Shown: one piece after another, positions 12,701-23,100 of the stretch | How the letters are laid out: each line of letters opens with the position of its first letter | How positions within the stretch are numbered: position 1 is the stretch's first letter | Assembly: GCA_002633005.1 (NCBI GenBank) | Contig: NMRA01000071.1 | Location: 427,511-491,510 of the forward strand | Direction: 5' to 3' | Length of the DNA: 64,000 nucleotides | Origin: Phoronis australis | Lineage: Eukaryota; Phoronida; Phoronidae | Position numbers and translations under genes: made by a program | Notes under the pieces: model-generated | Told to the model about the DNA's origin: nothing | Seen by the model: the letters and a program-made list of their open reading frames with translations, nothing else | The model's database searches: none

Positions 12701-15700
12701 ACTCATCTACGTATTACCTTAAGGCCTCATCTGTGTAAGTATCCCCCCCCCCCGTGTGAGTAGACTCATCTCAGTATACCTGCTCGACCTTTCCGTTGCT
12801 CAGCACTTGCACGACTGATCCAGAACTCTTGAAGTTTCTGCATTTTGAACTTGCTGTCGTAACTCATTTCTTTCACCTAACATGTTTCAAAACATAACGT
12901 TAAAAAGAAGACAGATTTTGTCAATGTTTGTCTACCTGAGAGTCAAAGTTTTGGCGAATGACAATCATTAATTTTGTAAAACCTTTGGCCATAGGCATTA
13001 ACAAAATAACAAATGCTATTTTTGCGTTAGATGCAATGTTTCACTCCTTGATATCAGATTTGATGCGACATTATTGAAGAAATGTTCATTGGCTTAGCAT
13101 GTTCGCCGAGAATAAGAAGTGAATGGGGGTTGATGAGAAAAAAATTGCAACTCGTAAGTTGTGTTAATGAGAAAAGTAAGTTTTTAATTACAATTTCCAT
13201 GTGTACTGCGATGAAGGAAGACTGGCAGATCTTTACTTGGCGGATATTTAAGCAGACACGAAGATGAAAGTAAGTTCTTAGGTACACATCTGAATTTCAT
13301 CATTTCATAAATGTACATCAAACAACTCTGTGCATTTTGATAAAGACGCAAAACAAATTACAACTGCCATCAGGGGGTGCCAAAGTAGTTGGATCTGTCA
13401 GAAAATCAACGTCAGTCGTACTCCTCAAAAGAACACCTGCCACATATCATCATAATTCTTCAAACAGTTTCATGGATAGTGATGTGAAGGACAACACATA
13501 CACAAATAATAAGTTGTTGTCTGCTTGACATGTTGCCAAAACTGCCACAGTCATGAATAACAAGACAAACATAAAGAAAACCAAAATTGATTCTAGAGAA
13601 CGCCACAGTTCTCGGACTCATCGTGAAGTCCATGTCAGCAGTACTGTCTGCAACACTAAGTTTTATGAAGATCAATCAAGGAATTTGATAGACAGTGAAG
13701 TACAGTGAAGTACGGTGAAGCACGGTGAAGTACAGTGAAGTACGGTGAAGTACGGTGAAGCACAGTGAAGCACAGTGAAGCACAGTGAAGTACAGGATAA
13801 ACAAGCTGTCAGGGTACCACAATATTCACACCCATCTGCATATCAATGTCAGCGAGGCTTCTCTCCATAGCAACAAATCAATGTCATCGAGGCTTCTCTC
13901 CATAGCAACAAATCAATGTCAGCAAGGCTTCTCTCCATAGCAACAAATCAATGTCAGCGAGGCTTCTCTCCATAGCAACAAATCAATGCCAGCGAGGCTT
14001 CTCTCCATAGCAACAGATCTGCAGATTTTCATAATGATCCTTCATTCTAGTTTTACAGATGGACAGACAGACGTTAAAGATGGCCACTAGGGGTCGCAGA
14101 ATTTGCTGAATCAGTGTCTAAAAATGGAAAACTGTTATCCCCTCCTTAACAAAAGTTTGTTTGTTAAATTTCATAAAAATCCATCAAGACAATCAAGGGA
14201 TGCAGAGGCAAACATACATTCTGGACAGTAATACCTGAACCTGTCCGAAAATTTGTGCGTGTCGTCTCGTCCATGATAGTAAACATCCATCCAGTTTTAG
14301 AGCACATGCAAAATGACACGTCATGAAGATGAGTGCAAGCATAATTCCTCGTGATGACAACTGAGTGCAAGCAACTCTCCATCAGACCAGCTACAATGAC
14401 TTGTCATCAGATGGCGGCTGATAATAGGTCATGACTCCTCAAGATGGGCAAACAGTATTTTGTCCAATTACTTTTGCTGTGTATCGTATATTAAGTAATG
14501 TGTGTGTATATGTATGCATGTGTGTGTGTGTGTGCGCATAGTGTATGTGTAACTATCTATATGGGTGCATAAAATGGGGACTACTAAGTTTGTACTGAGG
14601 ATTGACTCTACTCAATCCTGGGTTATGTCCAGATATAATTCCCAGTGTAACAACCTTCCATATTTTGTCATGAAACTTAAATATGGTTTGTATAAAAAAT
14701 AAGAAGAGAAATACGCAAGCAAGATTTACACCATGCTGCACATATGACTAGCAGAGCAGCAGAGACATGCATACCTTTCCAGAGTCAATAATGAAGCGCA
14801 CACCATCAATAGTGACTGATGTCTCGGCTATGTTGGTGGACACTATACACTTCCTGACGCCTTCAGGAGAGATGTCAAACACCTGGGGAAAGTAACGATA
14901 CATACAGAATGAATGAGTTCACACAGTATGAAAGAGTTCTCACAGTGAACAGTGTGAACACAGGCGACAGCCTGCACATATTACCTCTGAAATAAGTGAG
15001 CACCTTCGTAAAACTACTTAAATTGAGGTCATAAATATCTGAAAGATGTCTTTTGAACTTCACACAAAACTGTAAATCTGTTGAGACCTCATTATATCAA
15101 CTGTGACTGTCGATTGACAATCCTGACAGTCGAATGTCAATCATGACACTCTATTGTCAACTGTGACAGTCTATTGTCAACTGTGACAATTGATAATGAA
15201 CCGTGACAGTCTTGCCAACTGTGACAGTCGATTGTCAACCGTGACAGTCTTTTGTAACTGTGTCAATTCACTTTCAATTGCACCTGTTGTGATACTGTCA
15301 CTCGTTACAACCAACATCATCTGCTGTAAAAATCAACTTTGACAATCTTTTAACAGGAGTTTGTGATACTATCAAGAAGGAGTCAATCAATTGTCTGTAC
15401 CTTGTCCTGCTCCTCTACACAGAGGGCGCTGTGTAGTGGCAGTATAATCCACCTCTTGGTTGTCTGTGCATACATCTTGGCTGCCTCGACAACTGACATG
15501 ATCTCTGACATACCACTGAGAAAGATAAGCAGGTCTCCTCTCTCAGTAGCTGGGTACTGTAACGAAAATAACTTACATGATCTCAGACATACCACAGAGG
15601 AAGATAAGCAGGTCTCCTCTCTCTGTAGCTAAAGAAAATAAATCTGACATAACTTCTGACACACAACTGAGGGATATAAGCAGGTCTCCTATCTCTGTAG

Positions 15701-18700
15701 CTGGGTACTGTAAAGAAAATAACTCTGACATGACTTCAGGCATACAACTGAGGAATATAGGGAGATCTCCTCACTGCAGTTACTGTAAAGAAAATATCTG
15801 ACATGATCTCAGACATACCACTGAGGAAGACAAGCAGGTCTCCTCTCTCCGTGTGGAGGAAGGAAGCAGCAATGAGACATTGTGCATGTAAGTGGCACAC
15901 TTCCCATTCTCAACACCAGCATCCCTCTGTATTAAAGCTAAATAGTGCTCCATCAACACCAGCATCCCTCTGTATTAAAGCTAAATAGTGCTCCATCAAC
16001 ACCAGCATCCCTCTGTATTAAAGCTAAATAGTGCTCCATCAACACCAGCATCCCTCTGTATTAAAGCTAAATAGTGCTCCATCAAAACAAAGAACATTTA
16101 ACTTAAGACCACTTAATACACTATAAAACTAACCTCAACCTCTTCCTTGCGCAAGTGATTTCTTTGTTTGGAAAGATTTGTCTGAGATTTTTGTTGACTT
16201 AGACCAGACCAAGTGCCAAAAATGAGCAGCCATGACACTTCAACTTGTTGTCTTCAACCAACTGTCACTTCTTTGCAAGCCTAAATGACACTGAAATTGG
16301 CAGGAAGCCAACTTGTTGTTTGGTTTTGTCCAAGTTTACAGTGACGTTGGTCGTATCAAGTGTTTTAAAGAGAAATATTACGAAATGACTGTTTAAAATC
16401 CACAACAATTCAAAGTACCTTGTTGTCAATTCTCTGCATGATCCGTAAGTATGGTGTGGGGTCTACCTTTGACGTCTTCTCTTCTTTGTCTGCCTGACTG
16501 ATGGGGCAGTACTCCAGCTGTATGGGGTATAGACGTCCAGGTACCTATTGACACAGTGTACAGTAGACAGGTGGTTATACTGAGATCTAAAGCAGAGGTT
16601 ATCATGACTTCCGTAAGGTGAGGTAAATCAACAGTGTACCACAGAAAGGAGACACATTTATGTCCTTTTAAGAGATAGTGCACCAATTCTTTTAACATCA
16701 GACAATTATTTATAATCAGTATCATTTTCAAGATTACAGACTAGGAACAAATAGTGAGTAAATACAGTTTTGAAGATCAGCTGCACCAGTGAGTCTAATA
16801 TATAAACAGTGTTCTGGTGACCAGCTGCACCAGTGAGTCTAAGATATAAACAGTGTTCTGGTGATCAGCTGCACCAGTGAGACTAACATATAAACAGTGT
16901 TCTGATGACCAACTGCACCAGTGAGTCTAAGATATAAACAGTGTTCTGGTGATCAGCTGCACCAGTGAGACTAACATATAAACAGTGTTCAGATGACCAT
17001 CTGCACCAGTGAGTCTAAGATATAAACAGTGTTCTGGTGACCATCTGTACTAGAGAGTCCAACATATAAACAGTGCTCATTTCATTTTTGATTGTGAAAA
17101 ATATACTCACATTCGACCATATTTTTTACGGCGTTCTGCCCTACCTCAAATATTCCAAAATAACTTGAAAGGTCTAGCGAAATTCATTCAAGACGCTTTG
17201 CAGGTTAGAAGTAATTGTTTGTTTATAAACTAGTCTGAAGTGGTCATATTTGAGCTTGTGCAATTTGTTATGTAATGATTTAAATATTATTAGGTGACTG
17301 AGTAAGCCCATTGAGGCTGGGGGGTGTGGTGAATAATCTGTATTTGATTGTATTTAGTGGTACCCTTATGTCACTATAATAAATAAATAAAAAAAATAAA
17401 AAAAAAATATAAACAGTGCTCTGATGACCAGCTGCACCAGTGAGTCTAACACACAAACACCCCAAAGTCACCCAAACAGCATCAACATCACTGTCCACAG
17501 TAACAATGTTACCGTGGTTATGAAACCTTACCTTGACAACTGGAGCATTGTCAAAGAATCCACTGAACAAGCCAATGTTGATAGTGGCTGACATTAGCAC
17601 CATCTTCAGGTCTGTACGGTGTTGAGCGAGACATCGCAGGACGCCCAGTAGGCAGTCTGTGTGTAGGTGGCGCTCATGTACCTCGTCTACTATAAGAACA
17701 CTATATTGAGACAGCAGGGGGTCAGTAGTGATTTGACGCAGTAACAGACCTTCTGTTAGGAACAGAATACGTGTTGACTGAGTCTTGCTTTTCTCAAAGC
17801 GCACTTGGAACGCCACCTGTGAACCATACTCGTTCAACGTCTCAAAGGCCACTCGCTTTGACAAAGAGATACAGGCTATGCGGCGTGGCTGAGTGCAAGC
17901 AATCTTAGTGAAGCCAGCCTCTAACAGATATTGAGGAACCTGAGGAGAATAATAATTGAGATAGTGTCGTTATTATTAATATCATTATTATTATTGTTAC
18001 ATCACCATTATTAGCATGTTTTTCATGTTGTTTTTGACAGAACAGAGGTTTAAATTTCAGTAAAGGCCAAAAATAATTGGACAAAGTGATCTAATCGCCA
18101 TGTCTGAATGCAAGCAACATCCTCATCATAATGGCTGAAAGGGATCGCTGGAGGACACTGGTAATGCTCTAAGTGATCACTAGAGGGAGCTAGTAATGAT
18201 TTATAGTCAGAACAAGGTAATGCTGTCTGAACAACACATAAGATGTGTAGTTAACAAAGAAGGCACAATCTGATAGACAGTGTTCCCCTCACACCCTCGG
18301 TTCATTATTACATGGTGAGTCAGACTCAACTTACCTGTGTTGACTTCCCGCAACCTGTATCTCCAGCCACTACTACTACCTGATGGTGCTCAAGTGTGTT
18401 CAATATGGCGTCTCTGTATTGATATATGGGCAGGTTGCGCTGGTCTCGTCGGATTTTTAGCAGTTTCTGAAACTATTTAGAGGATGAAACAAAATGATTT
18501 GATGAGTTAACACAGCATTCAAGTGGCAACAGTATTCTTATGGTGTGCAGAGGAGTATACAGTGAACTTATGATTATGGAGGACCCTAGAAAATATCCAA
18601 AAAAATCCCAACACTATATTGCAGAAATGGCTTATCGTGTTCACACAAAACTTTCACATACACTATCAGAATGCTTTATTGTATTCACACAAAACTTTCA

Positions 18701-21700
18701 CAAACACTTATTGTATTCACACTATACTTTATGCACTGTTGTACAAAACACTGTTAGGAATTGTTTCATGTATAAATCAAATAAAAATGAAATGATTTAA
18801 TACTTAGAAAACTGTAACAGCATTTCTGAGATTTTATCTTTTTATGAAATGTTTGTTTTTGACACCATTGTTTTGCAACAGATGAACATGTACTTATCTT
18901 TTTTCTAATGAACATGCACTTATCTTTTTTCTAACTTTATAAAAAACAAACCGTCAAGTTCTACAGGCTTTGCAGATATTTGGCTATATATGCAGACCTG
19001 TCTAAAAGGTCCTATAATGTAATGCCCATACATGCCTATAATGTAATGCCCATACATGCCTATAATGTAATGCCCATACATGCCTATAATGTAATGCCCA
19101 TACATGCCTATAATGTAATGCCCATACATGCCTATAATGTAATGCCCATACATGCCTATAATGTAATGCCCATACATGCCTATAATGTAATGCCCATACA
19201 TGCCTATAATGTAATGCCCATACATGCCTATAATGTAATGCCCATACATGCCTATAATGTAATGCCCATACATGCCTATAATGTAATGCCCATACATGCC
19301 TATAATGTAATGCCCATACATGCCTATAATGTAATGCCCATACATGCCTATAATGTAATGCCCATACATGCCTATAATGTAATGCCCATACATGCCTATA
19401 ATGTAATGCCCATACATGCCTATAATGTAATGCCCATACATGCCTATAATGTAATGCCCATACATGCCTATAATGTAATGCCCATACATGCCTATAATGT
19501 AATGCCNNNNNNNNNNNNNNNNNNNNNNNNNNNNNNNNNNNNNNNNNNNNNNNNNNNNNNNNNNNNNNNNNNNNNNNNNNNNNNNNNNNNNNNNNNNNNN
19601 NNNNNNNNNNNNNNNNNNNNNNNNNNNNNNNNNNNNNNNNNNNNNNNNNNNNNNNNNNNNNNNNNNNNNNNNNNNNNNNNNNNNNNNNNNNNNNNNNNNN
19701 NNNNNNNNNNNNNNNNNNNNNNNNNNNNNNNNNNNNNNNNNNNNNNNNNNNNNNNNNNNNNNNNNNNNNNNNNNNNNNNNNNNNNNNNNNNNNNNNNNNN
19801 NNNNNNNNNNNNNNNNNNNNNNNNNNNNNNNNNNNNNNNNNNNNNNNNNNNNNNNNNNNNNNNNNNNNNNNNNNNNNNNNNNNNNNNNNNNNNNNNNNNN
19901 NNNNNNNNNNNNNNNNNNNNNNNNNNNNNNNNNNNNNNNNNNNNNNNNNNNNNNNNNNNNNNNNNNNNNNNNNNNNNNNNNNNNNNNNNNNNNNNNNNNN
20001 NNNNNNNNNNNNNNNNNNNNNNNNNNNNNNNNNNNNNNNNNNNNNNNNNNNNNNNNNNNNNNNNNNNNNNNNNNNNNNNNNNNNNNNNNNNNNNNNNNNN
20101 NNNNNNNNNNNNNNNNNNNNNNNNNNNNNNNNNNNNNNNNNNNNNNNNNNNNNNNNNNNNNNNNNNNNNNNNNNNNNNNNNNNNNNNNNNNNNNNNNNNN
20201 NNNNCTATAATGTAATGCCTATATATGCCTATAATGTAATGCCTATATATGCCTATAATGTAATGCCTATATATGCCTATAATGTAATGCCTATATATGC
20301 CTATAATGTAATGCCTATATATGCCTATAATGTAATGCCTATATATGTCTATAATGTAATGCCTATATATGCCTATAATGTAATGCCTATATATGCCTAT
20401 AATTTAATGCCTATATATGCCTATAATTTAATGCCTATATATGCCTATAATGTAATGCCTATATATGTCTATAATGTAATGCCTATAATGTAATGCCTAT
20501 ACATGTCTATAATGTAATGCCTATATATGTCTATAATGTAATGCCTATATATGCCTATAAGGCCCTGCAGATCCCTAAAGTGAATTTGTGAGCACATGAG
20601 CATACTGAGAATTTTTAACTTTAAAAAGTTTATTTAATATGCAGGAAAACTGTCTAATTTTAGCAAACATTTTTTTAACACAGTACCTCTGTCACAAATG
20701 GCTGATTAAATTCACATGAAACTTTAAGACATGAACCTTCCTACACTGTTCTCCACTGTATTCAAAACATTCCACACTTTGCATGAGGACTACCCAATAA
20801 TAGGACTTATGGTTTTCATGAAACTTTAACTTGCATAAAACAAAAACAAACCGAAAACTTAGAAAACTGTCACAGCGTTTTTGTGATTTTATCTTGAATA
20901 TTTTATCACATGAAATTTGATTGTTATTTATCCTGCTGTTTTGCTATGAAAGTATCTTTTGTTTTCACCAAATTTCCTAAAAACGCAATGTCACGTGACC
21001 TAATTCTTTACATCACAAACTAGCATGCCAATCCAAGTAAATTGTCAAACAAAAGACATTCAACCTTCTGTTTCTGTGTAAAGTCCAAGTAGTGAAGAAG
21101 AATGCTGCGGAACTTTGTGACATCATCTCTGGTCAACAGGTTACGGTCTGTAACAACAGGGGGCAGTGTCAATCTTGAATTGTTAACTAATAAGAAATAC
21201 GTTGGAACTTCAAACCATTGCAACATTGACTTGCTCTTCAGCTCTTCAATTGTTAATGACAACCCAAGTCGCAGGCAATGTGTACACGCACCATTTCCAA
21301 ATTTGCAATTTCAGGGATGACTAACACCAATACACTCTGACTGCTAGTTTTGATATTTCTGTTGGTAGTAGAATGCTATCACTCAGCATGAAACTGATTT
21401 TATATGAGTAATGTCTACTTCAATTTTCATTTTTGACCAGCTTAACACGGCCAAATACAGCTTTAAACAACAAGTGACAGATTTATAAATGGTTCCCACA
21501 CACATTCCATTTTCACTTTCCACAAGTTAATTTTCCACAAAAATTCCTGGATGGCTGAAGTCAACAACTATTCCTAAAATGAGCGACGGCGTCTTAATTT
21601 AAATTTTCAACATAATTCCAGCCATGGAAATACAGAGCTCTTTAGTGTTGGAAATTAATTTCACTTCCAAAGAATTACCATCATCCTAACAATGAAATAA

Positions 21701-23100
21701 CTTACTTTCCCTACGAGTCTGTCTTTGCAACACATTATCAATGTCCCTGGTTACCATGGTGATGTTGATGCGGTATCGCTTGTCATATCGCAAGGGTAGA
21801 CTCAGAAGATGAGAGTCTCCTTTACAATGAGACTTTTTACCTGAGACATTACAAAGATGGCTTTATCAGTACATGACTGTGATGACTACTATTGTGCATC
21901 TAATGAATTTATATCAACGAAATTATGAAATTTACCATGTGAATATTCAAAAAACGGTGGAGTTGTAACTTGAATATCTCACAAGCATGTAAACAATCAT
22001 GATATGATATGAATATGCCAAGAATGACTTCACGCTTTTAACAGCATTTGAGCAGAGAATAACGTATTGAGCAGAGAATAACGTATTGAGCAGAGAATAA
22101 CGTATTGAGCAGAGAATAACGTATTGAGCAGAGAATAACGTATTGAGCAGAGAATAACGTATTGAGCAGAGAATAACGTATTGAGCAGAGAATAACGTAT
22201 TGAACAGAGAATAACATATTGAACAGAGAATAACATATTGAGCAGAGAATAACGTATTGAACAATGTGATAACATTATTCATAGCCAGTGACTTTGATAC
22301 CATTTCAAGTGGTAGCTAGGAATCTGCATTGTTTGACTGTACATAGAACTGACAACACTATCTTTTGATGATGTTTCTAATTCACCTGATTGCTGCAAAG
22401 CCTTTCGTTGTTCAAACGCAACATATTTGTTGAGAAACAGCCAAAAGTCATCATATGTTGAAGAACCCTTTTTAATCAAATCATCATCCTTGAAGAACAA
22501 TCGATCCAAAGTTGACCTGTGACCTTGCCAATCAACTTGCACAAACTCCTCCTCACTATCTGAACTGGAAGTCTCCATCCTTGGGAGACCAGTAACATCA
22601 CGACTGGCAGGTGTCCCTTTCTCTGCAGGATTGTGGTCTTTCTCAACTGCTCTTGATGTTTCTACATATTCACTATTGCCAGACCTTGAGCTATAAATAA
22701 GGTGTTTATCCACTTCCTCTCTAGATCTGTGTTCAGAATGTTTTGCATGTTTATGGTGACCCCTGTCATAACGTTTACTACCACTTGCTCCATCCCATGA
22801 CTCATGCCTTACACTTTCTCTGACTTTCTTACACCAACCTTCATCACTATTATCAAATCTCACTTTTCTCTCTCTGTGTTCGTCCTCATCATGCAACTCT
22901 GCACCATCCCTATAGATGTCACTCCTGTGCCTGTGTTTGTTGGCATGAGGTAACTCTTTACTATCACTACTGATGTCACCCCTTTGCCTATGTTTGTCCG
23001 CACAAGGCAACTCTGTGTCATCACCACGGGTGTCACTCCTGTGCCTATGTTTCTTGTGTTTCTTTTTCTTATGTTTGTGACTGGAAGAACTACCTGTCAT
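3755..23100 (-). CDS. DHX34: DEAH-box ATP-dependent RNA helicase DHX34, complete, 21 exons
   Basis: DHX34 is an RNA helicase of nonsense-mediated decay that acts with UPF1 and SMG1. Exons 5' to 3': 23100-22386, 21840-21706, 21147-21065, 18472-18335, 17939-17532, 16544-16419, 15556-15401, 14882-14775, 12876-12780, 12196-12049, 11767-11506, 10547-10362, 10046-9888, 9227-8985, 8684-8539, 8261-8151, 7658-7537, 7037-6864, 6367-6256, 4393-4230, 3906-3755. Every phase joins, giving about 1314 residues (human 1143). The excess is a His/Lys/Arg/Ser-rich N-terminus. Motifs: [10 protein letters not shown] (about 348-357), TQPRRIA, DEVH (about 442-445), SAT (about 474-476), [28 protein letters not shown] (about 650-657), then HA2/OB regions and two C-terminal Cys-rich fingers (CPRC...H...C and CGDC...H...C). 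The end of exon 1 (GTGAAT at 22385) is the least certain boundary. Exons 3 and 13 use unusual donors (GTTGAA, GTTAAA). A second copy of exon 19 lies at 5323-5212; it is 112 bp, so using both would shift frame. Confidence 0.93.
4230..4393 (-). CDS. DHX34: DHX34 exon 20: penultimate zinc-finger exon
   Basis: This exon encodes [18 protein letters not shown] followed by [12 protein letters not shown] and a downstream H...C pair. It is the C2HC-type finger that matches the human segment around FWTCPHCGLHL. The acceptor is TTTCAG and the donor GTAAAT. Exon 21 (3906-3755) adds a second finger, [12 protein letters not shown]...HRKTC. Confidence 0.88.
4511..4528. repeat. Short telomere-like CCCTAA repeat
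   Basis: Two and a half copies of the metazoan telomeric hexamer complement inside a DHX34 intron. It is too short to mean more than chance or a relic. Confidence 0.6.
4878..5488. repeat. Copy A of a ~0.6-0.7 kb duplicated segment containing DHX34 exon 19
   Basis: Starting at AGGTGTAATTGGGC, this segment is repeated almost base for base from 5804. It carries the same 112-bp DHX34 exon at 5212-5323 with intact splice sites. At its right end a hAT-like MITE follows directly after GTAACTCT; the equivalent point in copy B (6525-6532) has no insertion. Confidence 0.9.
5212..5323 (-). CDS. DHX34: Duplicate copy of DHX34 exon 19 (probable allelic artefact)
   Basis: This copy differs from the exon at 6256-6367 by one visible base. 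It has an intact acceptor (CAG at 5324-5326) and donor (GTAAGG). It encodes the segment with [20 protein letters not shown]. Its length is 1 modulo 3, so a transcript containing both copies would lose frame before the zinc fingers. It is either mutually exclusive with the other copy, a real but harmful duplication, or an uncollapsed second allele. The last is favoured by the single N at 5803. Confidence 0.6.
5489..5802. mobile_element. Second copy of the hAT-like MITE, truncated at an assembly N
   Basis: This begins CAGGGCTTGGAATTTTCCGC like the element at 937 and follows its left three fifths, including the [14 protein letters not shown] frame from ATG 5729. It stops at the N at 5803 without reaching the right terminal repeat. 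The preceding GTAACTCT is the likely 8-bp target, present once in the uninserted copy B. Confidence 0.8.
5803..5803. other. Single-base assembly gap (N)
   Basis: One N joins the truncated MITE to the start of copy B of the duplicated segment, so this is a contig or haplotype junction. Confidence 0.9.
5804..6532. repeat. Copy B of the duplicated segment containing DHX34 exon 19
   Basis: Same sequence as 4878-5488, but with an expanded short tandem array (about 6005-6150) and without the MITE. It continues into unique DNA towards exon 18, so it is the copy contiguous with the upstream exons. Confidence 0.9.
6005..6150. repeat. 18-bp tandem array (CACTTTAAGCAGTTTAAG)
   Basis: About six copies in copy B, against a single copy at the equivalent place in copy A (about 5092-5110). 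This is an ordinary length difference between alleles. Confidence 0.85.
6541..6825. repeat. ~62-bp minisatellite, about 5 copies
   Basis: Unit contains AGGTCTCTGCAGTTAAGG and TATTGTACAGAGTGTGAGGT. It sits in the intron between DHX34 exons 18 and 19. Confidence 0.85.
8413..8575. repeat. 39-bp array duplicating the DHX34 exon 15 end and donor, 4 copies
   Basis: On the minus strand each unit reads ...CTGTTGTGTTATGT followed by GTAAGT or GTTAGT, repeating the last bases of exon 15 together with its splice donor. The functional donor is the copy at 8538, set by phase with exon 16. Two of the other three copies carry GTTAGT. Confidence 0.85.
10030..10190. repeat. ~55-bp array duplicating the DHX34 exon 13 acceptor, 3 copies
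   Basis: The plus-strand string AACAAGTTATGGTCCTACAG occurs at the exon start and twice more at about 55-56 bp spacing. On the minus strand each copy is a TGTAG acceptor followed by the first exon bases. Confidence 0.85.
11236..11512. repeat. ~43-bp array carrying the DHX34 exon 11 donor, 7 copies
   Basis: CTCACCAT recurs at 11245, 11289, 11332, 11374, 11418, 11461 and 11501. On the minus strand this is ATGGTGAG, the exon 11 donor context. The copy at 11501-11508 is the one joined to coding sequence. Confidence 0.88.
12681..12756. repeat. C-tract-rich intron segment
   Basis: Two long C runs lie in the intron between DHX34 exons 9 and 10. On the minus strand, which is the coding orientation, they are G runs. 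Confidence 0.7.
13684..13796. repeat. 10-bp minisatellite (GTGAAGTACG/A), about 11 copies
   Basis: Short tandem array in the long intron between DHX34 exons 8 and 9. Confidence 0.85.
13835..14015. repeat. ~37-bp minisatellite, about 5 copies
   Basis: The unit contains CAATGTCAGCGAGGCTTCTC followed by TCCATAGCAACAAAT, with small variations. It lies in a DHX34 intron. Confidence 0.85.
14497..14545. repeat. TG-rich microsatellite
   Basis: GT/TG dinucleotide-rich stretch in a DHX34 intron. Confidence 0.8.
15100..15265. repeat. Degenerate ~20-bp array (CTGTGACAGTCTATTGTCAA)
   Basis: About eight diverged copies in the intron between DHX34 exons 7 and 8. Confidence 0.75.
15499..15860. repeat. Array of ~75-bp units duplicating the start of DHX34 exon 7 with its acceptor
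   Basis: The segment holding the first ~56 bases of exon 7 and the upstream TTTTC-rich acceptor tract is followed by four diverged copies starting near 15576, 15648, 15729 and 15802. The copies at 15648 and 15729 retain a TTTACAG acceptor on the minus strand; the other two have lost it. The exon 7 reading continues only from the copy at 15556. Confidence 0.85.
15905..16085. repeat. 43-bp minisatellite, 4 copies
   Basis: Unit contains CAACACCAGCATCCCTCTGT followed by ATTAAAGCTAAATAGTGCTC; copies are nearly identical. Confidence 0.9.
16760..17450. repeat. ~43-bp minisatellite interrupted by a retroposon
   Basis: The unit contains CAGCTGCACCAGTGAGTCTA and ATATAAACAGTGTTCTGGTG. About seven copies run to 17078, and the array resumes after 17407. 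Confidence 0.85.
17079..17406 (+). mobile_element. Retroposon insertion, ~328 bp, with A-rich tail and 15-bp target duplication
   Basis: ATATAAACAGTGCTC occurs directly before (17064-17078) and after (17407-17421) the insert. The GCTC variant is not seen in the other array units, which read GTTC, so a target-site duplication fits better than array periodicity. The insert ends in AATAAATAAATAAAAAAAAT-type sequence. I recognise no family; it could be a SINE, a LINE 3' end or a processed fragment. Confidence 0.65.
17532..17939 (-). CDS. DHX34: DHX34 exon 5: helicase core with DEVH and SAT motifs
   Basis: This 408-bp, phase 0-0 exon carries [15 protein letters not shown] (motif Ia), [10 protein letters not shown] (motif II, Mg-ATP hydrolysis) and LMSATIN (motif III). 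It follows exon 4, which ends in the P-loop [10 protein letters not shown]. All catalytic residues are present, so the helicase should be active. Confidence 0.93.
19010..20565. repeat. 24-bp minisatellite with a 698-bp N gap, more than 60 copies
   Basis: Left of the gap the unit is CCTATAATGTAATGCC plus CATACATG, highly uniform; right of the gap it is the TATATATG variant. The array is at least 1.5 kb, in the intron between DHX34 exons 3 and 4. Open frames through it exist only because 24 is divisible by three. Confidence 0.95.
19507..20204. other. Assembly gap (698 N) inside the minisatellite
   Basis: Run of N flanked on both sides by the same array; the true length is unknown. Confidence 0.99.
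22040..22268. repeat. 19-bp minisatellite (GAGCAGAGAATAACGTATT), about 12 copies
   Basis: Near-identical copies in DHX34 intron 1, with A/G variants towards the end nearer exon 1. No splice junction is included. Confidence 0.9.

Noticed and set aside
18980-20493. Long open frames (411 and 92 aa) of YNVMPIHA-type repeats
   Set aside because: They arise from a 24-bp tandem array, partly across N, with no conserved protein features; the region is a DHX34 intron.
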